Of a stretch of DNA of 64,000 bases, positions 33,421 to 44,843 are shown piece by piece. Under the pieces are notes generated by a model. That model saw only the letters and a program-made list of their open reading frames with translations, was not told the DNA's origin and made no database searches. How positions within the stretch are numbered: the stretch's first letter is position 1; the number at the start of each line of letters is the position of its first letter. The translations under genes and the position numbers were made by a program. Origin of the DNA: Tilletia caries (taxonomy: Eukaryota > Basidiomycota > Exobasidiomycetes > Tilletiales > Tilletiaceae); the NCBI GenBank assembly GCA_032718865.1, contig JALUTQ010000035.1:1178001-1242000 (forward strand). The letters are read 5' to 3'.

Positions 33421-35064
33421 CACCACTATCTTTCAGTCTTTCGTATTCACCTTGTCCTGTAACGGTCGAACCTTGGGAATTCCATCATGGAAAAATGTAT
33501 CAATGATTTCACCTTGAGCGACTGATGGCGATGCAGGCGCCCCGTGAGATGGAGTCGTTTGTGTGAGGGGAAGCGCCGAACAGTAAGAAAGGAGAGGAAA
33601 TATTTGATTGCAAGTCATTCCCGTCCAAAGAATGTGAGTCGATGTCTTTGAGTGGCACCAGTCATGGATGAGGTGGTTGAGGGTGAGGATGACATCGAGC
33701 TCAACCATCTTTCTCTCTCCCGTACGCATATTCATTCTCACGCAATCAGCGCCCACGATGCAACAGGACTCCTCTGGCACGAAAGGAGTTACAGATCTTC
33801 CCCGTGCTCCTTGCGTCGATCCGCTTCGTCTGGGACTGACGAAGCGCGTAGACAAATCGGTGCAGGAGATTTCGTCAAGGTCTCGTGATATCGGAATTGG
33901 CTTCGGGAAAACGATGGAGCCAGTCACCGAGCGTGCCGCGTGCTTGGATTCCGATTGCGTGGGAGCTGGGCTGGCGACGGCTTCGAGGTTCTATGTATCG
34001 CTTTTGCCTGATAGAGAGCCTTCCTGCATGGCGTGCGGTGAAAGTACCGAAGAGATTGGGCCAGCGTCCGGAATGATCTCTACGAGGTGGAAGGGTTGGC
34101 CGGGAAGGGTCGGTGGACGGAATAATTCCTGCTCAGTACGGTTGCTGTGCCGGATCCGGGGCTACTCGCAAGGCGATGTCAAGGTCGAGGAGGGGGGGCT
34201 CAGGACCGAGGACGGGCCGGGCCAATCGGGGATGACACACCCATCGATGTTCCCGCGGCTTTCGTGATAGATACCAGTCGGGTAGCGCAGGTCCAGTCGC
34301 GCCAGTACAAGGCGGACCTGGAGAGGGAGGAAGAACGATTGCCGAGGTCCGCAGTGCCACTTTTGACTACTGATTTACTGATTGCTGATCGTGTCGGGGG
34401 ACGAAGGAGCGAGGGGAACAGGAGTCGTCACGATGACACCCGGAAGTTTGACCAGACGGCGGTAGCAATGGGCCACCCATGCTTAATGAGCACCGAAGTC
34501 AAGGGCAGGCCATAAGAGCGAGGTCGGAGAAGGCGTCTTCCATGTCGGCCAGAACTTGGATCGGCGGTCCGATGTGGCCGGCATCATAGCGACAGGTTGC
34601 ACGACCCGGCAGATTGTCGTGAAGAGGCTCAATCGACGACTGCGGCGCCGTCCAAGAGTCGTTGAAGTAGCTGGAACGAGGAGCGAACGGGGATATAGGA
34701 CGAAGAAGGGGGAAGGAAAGGGGAGAAGGCTGTATGTAATAGAAATCAGAACGGTGTCAGTCGCATCCCTGTTCAACTTCAGGAGAGCAGAGTGGATGGA
34801 TATGGGGGACGAGGGGTCGAAGGCGGATCGTGACGAAGTACAGTTGTGCAGAAGCGACAAGCGATATCCTACTTAGGCATGCCTTCCAAAAGTAGAACCC
34901 TCATGGCCTCATGGCTGATACCAACATCAAGATGTTCAGGCGAGGTTCAGACGAGGTACAAGTTGGATGATAAAGATATCCATTCCATGTGATGACCTGG
35001 CTCAGGACTCGACGCTGCAGGACGAGACAAGAGAGAAACCCGAAAAGATGGTGGTTGTAATCGC
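33416..35064. other. Intergenic region with a possible decayed minus-strand gene
   Basis: On the minus strand, pieces at 33927-33600 (for example CCIVGADCVRMNMRTGERKM), 34360-34140 and 34860-34700 have protein-like composition but are interrupted by stops and cannot be joined with consistent splice sites. I list it as a possible relic and not as a gene. Confidence 0.3.
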
Positions 35065-36388
35065 TTACTGGATGTTCTGTAGACGGGAAAGGGACATAAA
35101 GGAGAAGTCAGTATTCGTTAACAGACACTCTCGAGCCAGAATCGTGGCAGATACGCACGTAAGGGAAGACGGGGACGTTGGGGGAGAGCGCCGCGCAGGT
35201 GAAGTCGATGGCGAGGATCTCGTTGTCATCGGAGTCACGGAGCGATGCGTTACCGGCAGCGTCAGCGATGGAGAGGAGGGCGGTGGAGCCGGATGCGCCA
35301 GCGGTGAAGACGACGTCGGGGAGGGTGGTCTGGGGAGCGGTGGGGGGGATGGTGGCAACGGCGCCGCCCTGGACGGGAACGTTGTTGACGGTGATACCAC
35401 CGGAGGGGATGATGTTCTGGATGGAGGGGCTGGCGTTCTGGGCAGCGATGTTGAAGGTGGTCAACGTCAGGGTGGTGTGGTCGGCAATGGAGACGATGGC
35501 CTTGATGTTGTCAACGAGCTTCTGGGAGAGGATGATGTTACCCTGGCCCTGGGACAGAACGATCTTGCCACCGGAGGCGACCTGAGCGTTGGTGGGCTTG
35601 ACACCACCGAGGGAGACACGGACGACACCCTGGACGAAGCCGGAGAAGTCACAGTTGTAATTGAAGCCAGTAACACCGGCGGTCTTGTCGGCGGGGATGA
35701 CGGGGACCTGTCCAACACCGGCGGGGGTGATGGTGGCGGTGGAGGCCTTGCCACCGACAGCAATGGCGGCAAGGGAAGTGGGGCGCTTCTGGGCGGGGCA
35801 GAAGACCTTGGCGGTGATGAAGGTAGCCTTCTGCTGGGCGTCAAGGGTGGTGATGGTGGCGTTGATGGCACCGAAGGAGAGGACGACGCTGCCGGCCTTG
35901 GAGGCCTTGATGGGGCCAACCTTGAGGGAGTTTCCGTTGCCGGGAACCTCGAGGATGGAGACACCGTTGGTGTTGAGGGCAGCGGTGGGGATGGCAACAC
36001 CCTTGGCGGCCTCAACGGAGGCAACGGTGGCACCAGCGGTGTTGAGGGTGACGGAGTCAACGGTACCAGCGTAGAACTTGGCACCGAAGAGACCGGCCAG
36101 GCCGGAGAGGGACTGGGGGACGATCAGGCGGGTACCGGCGGTAACGTAGAAGGGCTGGTTGATGGAGGCACGGCCGGGGAGGTTGGCAGCGACACCGAAG
36201 CCGATGGTCTGGGCACCGAGGTTGAGGAAACCGATGGCGGTGACGTTGCAGCTGAGGGTGGTGTTGAGGATACCCTTCTCGATGCCAACGGGGGCGAGGC
36301 CGAGGGAGTAGGGGCCGTCGGTCTGGGCGAGCGCAACACCGGCGAGGAGGATGGAGGAGAGGAGGGCCTTGAAAGAGGTCATCAGCAT
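35065..36388 (-). CDS. Secreted tandem-domain protein, paralogue 2 (diverged)
   Basis: Exon 1 is 35159-36388 and a mini-exon 35065-35076 encodes NIQ and the stop, giving 413 residues. The signal peptide is at residues 1-21 (MLMTSFKALLSSILLAGVALA). It shares the two-module organisation, the paired Cys strands (LSCNVTAIG; YNCDFSGFVQG), the IADHTTLTLTT strand and the LSPNVPVFPY tail with paralogue 1, and the same terminal mini-exon, but differs at many positions, so it is an older duplicate. A TATA box (TATATAAG on the minus strand) is at about 36495-36502, some 106 bp upstream. The opposite strand has a 478-codon open frame, an artefact of high GC at third positions. Confidence 0.85.
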
Positions 36389-37790
36389 GATGGGCGAAGG
36401 TAGAGACTGTGAGGGGTTGTGGAAAGGAGAGACGGAGTGGATGGATGAGTAGGTGAGGGGATACAGATGGAGGGAGGGAGAGAGGGTCAGCGCTTATATA
36501 TGTGTCTGTGAAAGAGGTCAGTACAAAGGTGCGGGTTCTTCTCCCGCACCCCACGCGCACCCCACGCAGGCGATGAGCTGCGGGATCAGCGCGATCAGCG
36601 AGCGTGGGGGTAGATCGACTGAGGATTGGCGGGACGGAACAAAAAGTAGAGTGCATGGCTTTGGTGGTGGCTGAAGGTCTGCGGCGACTGGGCAGGTGCT
36701 CGAACTTCGGTGGGGGATGTGTGATGGTGTTAAAGTGCCGCCTTAAGGCCGGCCCCGGAACTTACACTTGGAAGCGCTAAAAAGGCAGCCCGTGGGGTTT
36801 CAGTGCAGCCACACCAGCCAATAGCCACACCAAAAGGATCGACACAGGAGGCGGGGCAGTCTCGCATGCTCATCGCTCATTTTATGCGCAGATGACTTCC
36901 GACTTCCATTATTACCTTGCAACAATGTCATGGAGATCAGAGATCAGCATGGATTTTCGAACGCAGCAGGCGATGGGCGATGGCTTCATGAATCTCGGCA
37001 GCCGGCCGGGACATCGTCCAATGGCTCGTCGAAGTCGAGGCCTGGGGAGCAGAAGTCGATTGTACTCAGCTCAGACCCAGGCAAAGAAGCAAGGAGGCGA
37101 CGATGGAGGTCTGGGCGGGATCTTGCACGGTCTGGGTGTTCCGAGAGGTGGGGACTACTGGGGACCATATTCATCTTACGCACCACACTACTGAAAATCT
37201 GATGAAATCCTCTAGATTTTAGATCTTAGACTGCCTCAGTCCCCCGCGTTCACGCATCGGCTTGTCCCTGCACCCACACTCACTACTCACTACTCACCAT
37301 TATTACATACTCACTCGGGAACAGGTGGACTGTAGCGCGCGTTCTCTCAGCAGCATGCTGCTCAGCACCCAGCGCTCAGCGACTCGCAAAGCTTCGTCCT
37401 GTTCGACGAGTATGTGTGATGTTCAGCTTGTTGGCACGTGGGAATTGGGAACGGCAGCTTCTTCCGCCTGGCGCCTCACCGCCTTACCAGCCCAGTAGTA
37501 GTGTGGGGTTTACGACCCTGGTTCAGGCACCACAAGCCTCAAAGTTACGAGTACAAAACCGAAAGCATAATGAAATGAGACTAGGAAGCCGAAAGTCGTC
37601 TGTGGGTGGTGTGGGGCGGCACATGGCGGCTGGCGCACATCATTTTCGCCCGCACTCGTCCATCTTTTCAAAGAAACAGGATCGACGAACTCAGGACTCA
37701 GTCAGTGTCGGACTCGGACAGGTATGCTCGGTTCTTCGGTCCCGCGGTCTGCCATCGTTCACGAGCCTCCTGCTTGCCAAGCTCAGGCAT
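36389..37790. other. Intergenic region
   Basis: Promoter and leader of paralogue 2, then unremarkable sequence. Small frames near 36892-37202 overlap one another and show no protein-like features. Confidence 0.4.
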
Positions 37791-38436
37791 CACTGTGCCA
37801 AATGAAGTAGTTTCCAGTTGGTGGAAACTAATTGGAAATTCGCAGTTTCCAAGGGGTTTCCATGGCGCTGGAAACTAGACCAGTTTTCGGGCAGTTTTCT
37901 TTGGATCCGACTACTGTGCAGTTTTCGAAGGGTTTTTCGGTACTTGGAAACTTGAAGCGGGTCTGGGAGGTCGATGCCGGGCAAAGACCTCTTGGTTTCC
38001 CCAATTGGCATGACCCCGCTCAACAGTCTCAGGGTTTCTAGGTAACCGGCTTCAACCTCAGAAAATTCATAGCTGCTTCCTGACCAAAGCGATGCTCATG
38101 TCTGACGACAGAAACCGTGGAATTACTGTATTGCTACCTGTGTATACTTGAGTTGAGACATGCTCTGGTCAGTGGTGAGTGTGGATGTGTCGAGTGGCAC
38201 GGGTAGGCCATGCCTGGGCAGCGACACCTTGAGACCAGGCGGTGGTAGCACTTGACCCCACCGCGGTGGCGTGGTCTACAGGAGGCTTACATAAGGTGGC
38301 CCGTGCTACACCAAAGGGTTTTCGACATAGGAAAACTGTAGGAAAACTGCTGCACATTATTTAGTTTTCGGCGGCGAAAACTATCGAGTTTTCACGGGGT
38401 TTCCACCAACTGGAAACTACCTCGGATGGCACAGTG
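37791..38436. mobile_element. Candidate non-autonomous TIR element (646 bp)
   Basis: The left end CACTGTGCCA...GTAGTTTCCAGTTGGTGGAAAC and the right end GTTTCCACCAACTGGAAACTAC...TGGCACAGTG are inverted copies of about 45 bp with small differences. CAT flanks both ends and may be a 3-bp target duplication. The interior is rich in GGAAAC/GTTTTC words in both orientations, as in subterminal repeats of DNA transposons. It contains no transposase frame. Confidence 0.65.
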
Positions 38437-38780
38437 CATCTCTCCGTCGGGCGTCGCCTGAACAAAGCAACATGATGCTCAGTGGAAAACGAAATGGACG
38501 AAAAATGGATGTAAAGCTCAGAAATGAATGTGTGTGCAGTTTTGGCAATTTATTCTCCATTTCCCAGCTTTCGAAATCGAGCTTGAAACGAGGGTAGGAT
38601 CAGGCTGGGAGCTACCGGCCGAGAAAAGTAAGAGAGCAAAAGACCATATCGATTCCAGTGTCTAACATAACATATCTAACAGACCAACGAGAGGGGGAAG
38701 TAATTGATGGAATGCCGTCGCCCGTCGGCACGTCGACATGTTGCCGCGTAATGTGTCCTGTGAGACTGCTGTCAGGGAAC
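38437..38780. other. Intergenic sequence
   Basis: No gene recognised between the TIR element and the purine-rich minisatellite. Confidence 0.35.
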
Positions 38781-39235
38781 CGGATCGCAGACAGGGAGGG
38801 GGGCAGAAGAGAGGCAGACGGGCAAAGCAGCAGACGGGGAAGAGAAGCAGACGGGGAAGGAAAGCATACGAGGGAAGGGAGAAGCAAAAAGGGGGAAAGC
38901 AGAAAGAAGGAAAGCAGGAAAGACCAAAGGGGAGGGAAGCAGACTGGAGAAGCAGAAAAGGGGAGGCAGCAGACGGGGAGGGTGGCAGACGGGGAGGGTG
39001 CAAAGCTGGGAGGACAGAAGACGTGGGAAAGCAGAAGGAGGGAGGGGGCAGCAGACGGGGGGAAGTAGAGGGAGAGAGGGCATCAAAAAGAGTCAAAGAG
39101 AGAGAGAGAGAGACCGGGGGGGGGGGAGGGGGGTGACATCAGACGGAGTGAGGGCAGCAGACGGGGAGGGCCGGAGGGGTCAGCAGAAGGAGGGTTAGCA
39201 TCAGAAGGAGGGCAGCGGAGGGGAGCGGCAGACCG
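38781..39235. repeat. Purine-rich degenerate minisatellite
   Basis: Repeated imperfect units around GCAGACGGGGAGGG and AGCAGACGGGGAAG, almost all A and G on this strand, interrupted by a (GA)n run and a run of G at 39117-39130. Frames through it give only low-complexity translations. The strand asymmetry could support triplex or R-loop formation. Confidence 0.7.
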
Positions 39236-40334
39236 AGGCTGGAAGTGGCGGAAGGGTCGTCCAGGTTGGTGTCGAAGTCGGCCTCGTCGTCGAGACCGAG
39301 TGCGTCTGTGGTGCGGACGTGTGGTGGAAGAGAAGAAAATTTTCACTGTCTTGAGCTTCGCTGTGTTGTATTGGGATCGGGAGCTTTGTAAGCCCGGCTA
39401 ATGACTACAAATTCAATGACGCGATGCCGCTCAGTTGAAATTGCCACATGGGAAACAGTGGATCGGGACGAAATGAACCAAAACCTTAATTTGGAAATAA
39501 GGTTGGCGTCAAAGCTCCGGGATTGAAACTGGCCATATTCATTTCCGGCCCATTTTCGGACCATTTCCACCTTTTTATCCATTTTTCATCCATATATCGT
39601 CCATTTCGTTTTCCACTGAGCATGATGCCTTATACCTTAGCGCTTAACTGGTCCAGGGGCAAGCAGGGTGCGTGCGACCTCGTTCTGAAATCTGAAATCT
39701 GAAGCGCTGAGCACTGTGCAGATCGCAAGCACCCAGCGAACGGCAGCTGCGCAGACAGCTGGATATTACACCAGAAAATCCCGCTTCATCTATACTCTTT
39801 TAACAAGGAGAGGAGCGGCGGGAGCGTCGTATGTAGATACATGAGCGCAAAGGCAGAAGACAGAAGATAGACAGGAAGCCGAAAACTCGCCGCGGACGCC
39901 TGGCCTGTTTGAGTCTGGCCGCTCTCATGTCGACGAAAATATACACATGTGTAGGTAGGGTGCGAGATCGCTTCCCAGTTCCGTTCGACGAGGGATGCAG
40001 ACCTCCCATATGATATGTAAACCACGTGGGCAGCTGTCTGACAAAGGATAGAGCAAACGCCGATCCCACCGGCCTGGCTTTTGAGCCAGAGTGTTCCCCA
40101 GACTTTTTGAGGCCATGAGTTTATAGAAATTAGAATATGAACGGGAAATGAAAAGTACCAAGACACATGCATGTCTTGACTCTTGATGACTGATGTTGCT
40201 TAATGCTTGGTCTGGATATCTTAGACTCGAATTCTCAAAAGGCGTGCTCAATGCAGTGACCTGTCGGATGTGGATTGCATACCTAAAACAATGGCCCAGA
40301 AGCACAGTCAATCATTCAAATCACATAGATGCCC
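39236..40334. other. Intergenic sequence
   Basis: No gene supported. Short frames on the minus strand near 39786-40172 have no recognisable features. Confidence 0.35.
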
Positions 40335-40695
40335 TCCGCGCCTCGCTATCAGGGTAGCTTCGCTACCCTTCGAGCTCTCCGCAATGATTTTCCACACAAG
40401 ACAGGTGATGAGCAGATAGACATAGAACTCCCCAAAGATGTAATGTAACATGTGTATTGCATACCTGATCGGTGACCCACAGGCCACAGTTGATAAATCG
40501 ATATGGACTGACGCTTACCGCGCCTCGCTCTCAGGGTAGCTTCGCTACCCTTCGAGCTCTCCGCCATGATTTTCCACACAATATAGATGATGAGCACTGA
40601 GCAGATAGAACTCCCCAAAGGTGTAATGTGATAGTGTATTGCGTACCTTATCGGTGACCCACAGGCCACAGTTGATGGATCAATATGGACTGACG
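40335..40695. repeat. Two tandem copies of a ~180-bp unit
   Basis: A unit starting CGCGCCTCGCT and containing AGGGTAGCTTCGCTACCCT (a perfect hairpin), then ATGATTTTCCACACAA and GGTGACCCACAGGCCACAG, is present at about 40335-40517 and 40518-40695 with small differences. It is non-coding. Confidence 0.75.
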
Positions 40696-40757
40696 AGTAG
40701 TCAGTAGTCAGTAGTCAGTAGTCAGTAGTCAGTAGTCAGTAGTCAGTAGTCAGTAGC
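40696..40757. repeat. Heptamer microsatellite (TAGTCAG)n
   Basis: About eight to nine near-perfect copies of a 7-bp unit directly follow the tandem 180-bp repeats. Confidence 0.9.
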
Positions 40758-41360
40758 ATTCTGGGGCACCATCACCTGGTAGATGTAGGCGTGTATCTCA
40801 AGCAACTTACCACTGGCACGACTTGTAAGTTTTAGGCAGGTCAGAGTTGAAGGTTGGTGAACGCTGGAGTAAGTTGGGCAGTTGGTAGCTGCGTGAATCG
40901 TGATGCGTTCGTCAAAAAAAAGTTGAAGACCTTTCAACTTTCTCGGAGGGTTTTTGAGTTTTTGACTATGGCTATGAACTTCCTCGGAGGGTTTTTGACT
41001 TTTGACTATGGCTATCGAAGGCGTGGGAAAAGTGGAGGTAGAAGACAGACAGAAACGGGCAACGAACGGCGGAAGGACGGCATGTGAACAGCAAATTGCT
41101 ATCTTCATAAAGAAAACTGGGAGAAATCGAGAGCGTCGATGGATGCTTAGAACACGGACACCCAGGCGAAGTTTGAGAAGATTTAAAGGAGTTTTGAAGA
41201 ATTTCATTCGAGGGATGTTGCAACACTTTTTCTCGGCCGTAAAAATCTAAGGGGCAGATATAACCCCGTACTAAAGTCTGGGGAATAAGTCCTTGACTTG
41301 ATCATGTACTCCAGTACCGCCCAAGTACCGCCTCCACAAAAGACAGAATCGAGAACGGGT
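40758..41360. other. Intergenic sequence with a short direct repeat
   Basis: TTTTTGACTATGGCTAT and CTCGGAGGGTTTTTGA are repeated within 40935-41016. No gene recognised. Confidence 0.4.
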
Positions 41361-42043
41361 GAATGTCCCGATCTATGGTCGGTTCGCCCCGAGCACCCCG
41401 GCACTGACCCCGATCTATGGTTGAGTGACCCCATAAAGATGGTCGATTGAGCCCGTAAAAAACGCAATTTTGGTGCATTGACCCCGTAAGATTAGTACAT
41501 TGAACCCATAAAGATGGTCGATTGGCCCCATAAAGATGGTGGACAGAGCCCGTAATGTCTATTTCAGCCGGATAGAGCGGTAGTGTGTACTAACACTGTC
41601 CAAACGACCGGTCGGGCCTTCAGGTATGTAAGAGGGTTCAACTCACATACAAGTCGAGCTTCTGTGAAGCGTTTCTGCCCGTCGACGAGCTCTCAAAGTG
41701 AATTACGTCGCCGAAGACCGCCATCCCGGCCCCCCTATGACCGGATATGACCCTGGAAGCTCAGTACAGTTACTTCAGGCACCCTGGCCGCTGTAGAATA
41801 ATTTATCTGGAAGATTTGGAAGCAGGGAAGGTCGCCAAAGGCGATTTGAGATTTTTATGGGGCCAGTGCCCTGCCTTATGGGGCCAATCGACCATCTTTA
41901 TGGGTTCAATCGCCTTTGTTTATGGGTTCAGTCGCCGATAATTACGGGCTGAATCGCCTCATCTTACGGGCTCAATTCAAAAAACGCTTACGGGGCCAAT
42001 CGCCTCATGCTCGGGGCGAATCGACCATAGATCGGGACATTCA
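41361..42043. mobile_element. Candidate non-autonomous element with TIRs and subterminal repeats (683 bp)
   Basis: The left end GAATGTCCCGATCTATGGTC and the right end GACCATAGATCGGGACATTC are inverted copies, extending over about 35 bp to GTTCGCCCCGAGCA on the left. Inside, a 20-bp word (ACCCATAAAGATGGTCGATT and variants such as GACCCCGTAAGAT) is repeated at least six times in one orientation on the left and several times inverted on the right. Such terminal plus subterminal repeats are typical of CACTA/hAT-type non-autonomous elements. No transposase is present. The right end lies 64 bp before the THOC7 ATG. Confidence 0.7.
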
Positions 42044-42107
42044 GGTTACTTGCAGACAGAATCATCGAGCGCAGGGCCGAAACACCGGAAGCCGTTCCAG
42101 ACGCCGG

Positions 42108-43953
42108 ATGGGAAGCATGGACCCATCTCATGAACTTCAGGATCGATTGGCGATTGGGAAGACCACCACCTCGACCTCGACCTCGACAGCGAGAAGACGT
42201 GGAAGGAAGCTGGGAATGGCGAAGGCAGACGCTGGGAGCGAGATGAGCAACGCACTCGCGCCATATGCTGGGCAGGAGCAAGGTTAGTCAGCTTGAGTCT
42301 GAGTCTATGCCATGTGTCAACAGCTGACATTTGCTCGATTCGACACTTCCAGATGCCCTGCTCCGAGCTCGACTGCTGACTGAGGATCGCCAGTTCAGAA
42401 GAATCTCCCGCAAGATCATCTATCTCTCCGCGCCCGAGCTCAAGGACCCTTCCAACGACGACACAAGATCATCCTCGCCCGAGAACTTGGGCCCGAAACT
42501 CGCAGCCGCCCTGACCTCGGTCCATCTCGAACTCTCCACATTCGCCCACACCGCCAAGCGACAGGCCTTCCTCGCCTCCACATCCCTGCCCGCACAACGG
42601 AGAGCCTACGAATCCCAATCTGCCGCACTCGATGCCCAAATCGCCCAGCGACAGACTGCCATTGCGCAGCTCCGGGCCGAGTTGGACTTCGTCAAGCGCG
42701 AACGACAAAACAAGCTCGTATACGATGACATTGCCCGACGGATCAACCTCCTACCCACCCGGGCCCAGCTGAACGACCGTCTCGAGCGTCTCCATCGCGA
42801 ACTTGCCAGCCTGCGGAACGAAGTTCAGGCGTATGACGAACTGGACGAAACCGCCCGGGCACGCTTCCGGCTCGAGATTTGTGAAAAGCTGGAGGGACTT
42901 CAGCGCGATTTGGGAGATGAAGTCGGTAGGAGGGAGCGCTCGGCTGTTGAGCGCGCGCAGGAGAGGGGGGAGGATGTCGATGCTGAGGTGGCCGCGCTCG
43001 AGGCGGAGACCGATGCCGCCGCCGCTGCGGCACATGCTGATGGGGAGGGAGAGGAGCGAGAGCCAGGGGAGGTAGAGGAGGGCGAGGCGGATACTGCCTC
43101 TGGGTCCCCTTCCCACAAACGATCTCGAAGGACAGCCGGGACAGCAGTGAAACCCTCCTTACGCACAAGCGCTGCCGAATCTACGCCTTTGAGCCAGAAG
43201 CGGCTGATAGGTTCTATAAGGGGGGACATCACGCCCTCTCGAATGTCTAGTCCTGCCCCGGTCGCGGTCGCGGCCGCCGTCGTCGCTGCTTCCTCTACAC
43301 CCTCGGGCTCACGCAAGCGCGCCCGTACCGAGGACGAAGACGACGAAGACATAATTCTCATTCAACAAGATAAGGGGTCCACCTCCTCGGGAACAATCAA
43401 AGCCTCCTCGACGAGTGTTCAAGTCAAGGGATCAGCGGCGGTCAAGGGAAAAGGGAAGGCGAACAACCCGATCGTCATCACCATTGAGGACGATACCGCG
43501 AGCAGTCTGACCAGTCTGGAAGAGGGCGAGCATTCAGACATGGAGGTCGTCGAGGTCCAGATGGCGGACGCAAAGGGTGGAAACCCATCCAGGGACGAAG
43601 CAGCGGAGGCTCACGGCGCCGAGATCGAGGGGGAAGAAGCGGACGACGACGCAGATGCAGACGCCGAAGGAGAAGTACCCTCCTCCTCCTCCAACAAGCG
43701 GGCCACAGGCCGCACGAGTAAGCGGAGAGCAAGCGGCAGTGGTTCCACGAGCAAGAGTCGCCGTCGATCGACCACGAAGGAGAAGGATGCGTCGATAAGC
43801 ACTGCTGCTGCTGGCGAATCAACTCCGACGGCGACGACGGGCGGACGGAAGGGGCGTGGTTCGAAGGCGGGTGGGTCTGGGTCTGGAGCGGGTGAAGCTT
43901 CTTCGCCTACTACAGCAAGTGCGCCGCCGTTACGGAAACGAAGGCGGGCTTGA
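42108..43953 (+). CDS. THO complex subunit 7-like protein with a long C-terminal extension
   Basis: Exons 42108-42282 and 42353-43953 give 591 residues. The THOC7 domain follows the splice junction: DALLRARLLTEDRQFRRISRK, then a helix and a coiled coil (QSAALDAQIAQRQTAIAQL) with the KLVYDDIARRINLLPTRAQL motif, typical of the family. THOC7 belongs to the THO/TREX complex coupling transcription to mRNA export in the nucleus. The animal protein is about 200 residues; here the second half is a disordered acidic and Ser-rich tail with basic patches (SHKRSRR, RKRARTEDEDDEDIILIQ, TSKRRASGSGS). DDEDIILIQ looks like a SUMO-interacting motif. The upstream exon (residues 1-58) is low-complexity, so an internal start is possible. 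A transposon-like element ends 64 bp upstream. Confidence 0.85.
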
Positions 43954-44843
43954 TAGGGCATGGGCGCGGAGAGGGGAGCTCCAAACTATTCTGCTGCTGG
44001 GGTGAATTCAAGGTAATTCATTCCATTCCGCGTTCGTGAATCTGTCCTGACCCCCCAGGCCCCCAGGGTTTGCCTTACGGGTATGAATCTAATGATGAGC
44101 TTCTGAAGCTTCCCCTCGGCCCGCTTCAGAAGCTGGCTCCCTTCCATGGTTCTTGCTTATCGCCCATCTATCTGCCATCCTGCTAACTTTGCAGCCATGC
44201 CTAATGCCTATAACACCGTATTCCGCGCGGTTCCCACACCCAAACCCGCAACTTTCCTCGCAATGTGGCCGTCAGGAAGAAAGGCAGGGATCGCCCACAG
44301 CAATATGTTTCGACAGGCCACCGCGCTATACTAAAGGTATTGGAACGCTAACGTTACGTTCGCATTCCGCCTGTCCCTCAATGGGGGAGGTGATGGGAGC
44401 CTCCATGACCTTGGGCAGCCGTTTCTCCACTGACTGTAAACCGCGCCATTGCCATGCCAATACGCAAGGATCTGCGTCCCGCTTAAACCCCCACGCAAGA
44501 CGGTCAACTCCAGTCCTTGAAGTCACCCCCTTGCTTCCATCTGAGTTCCCTTCCCCTTCGTTCCCCAGTCCCCACATCCGGCGTCCTCTGAGGACTGGCC
44601 ACTACTCCCCAGTTCCCCGGTTCTTCCCAATATCTGGGTTCGCTTCCGCTTCACAGCATGGTTAACTTCTTTCCCGACGTGATCTTCGCCTTCGTCTGTG
44701 GAAGTCAAGAGCAAGCCCAGTCGGATGTTTCTTTGCTGCTGATAACCTCCCTCCCTCCCTCTTTCTCTCTTTCTCTCTTTCTCTCTTTTGTCCTCCCTGC
44801 TGATCTCTTCGCTCAGTGTGCACAGGTGTGACAGATCACAGCC
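43954..44843. other. Intergenic region with a pyrimidine-rich tract
   Basis: No gene supported. A CTTTCTCT-type tract runs at about 44748-44790, just before the decayed secreted-protein gene, where it could have been its leader. Confidence 0.4.

Noticed and set aside
34967..36403. Plus-strand open frame of 478 codons, Gly/Asp/Glu-rich
   Set aside because: It is exactly antisense to the secreted paralogue 2. Its Gly/Asp/Gly-Gly composition is what the reverse strand of a GC3-rich gene gives. The sense strand has a signal peptide and proper splice sites.
38612..39096. Minus-strand Pro/Ser/Leu-rich frames
   Set aside because: Translations of the purine-rich minisatellite; low complexity in every frame.
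40349..40669. Minus-strand frame with an internal repeat
   Set aside because: It is the translation of the two tandem 180-bp repeats and lacks protein-like composition.
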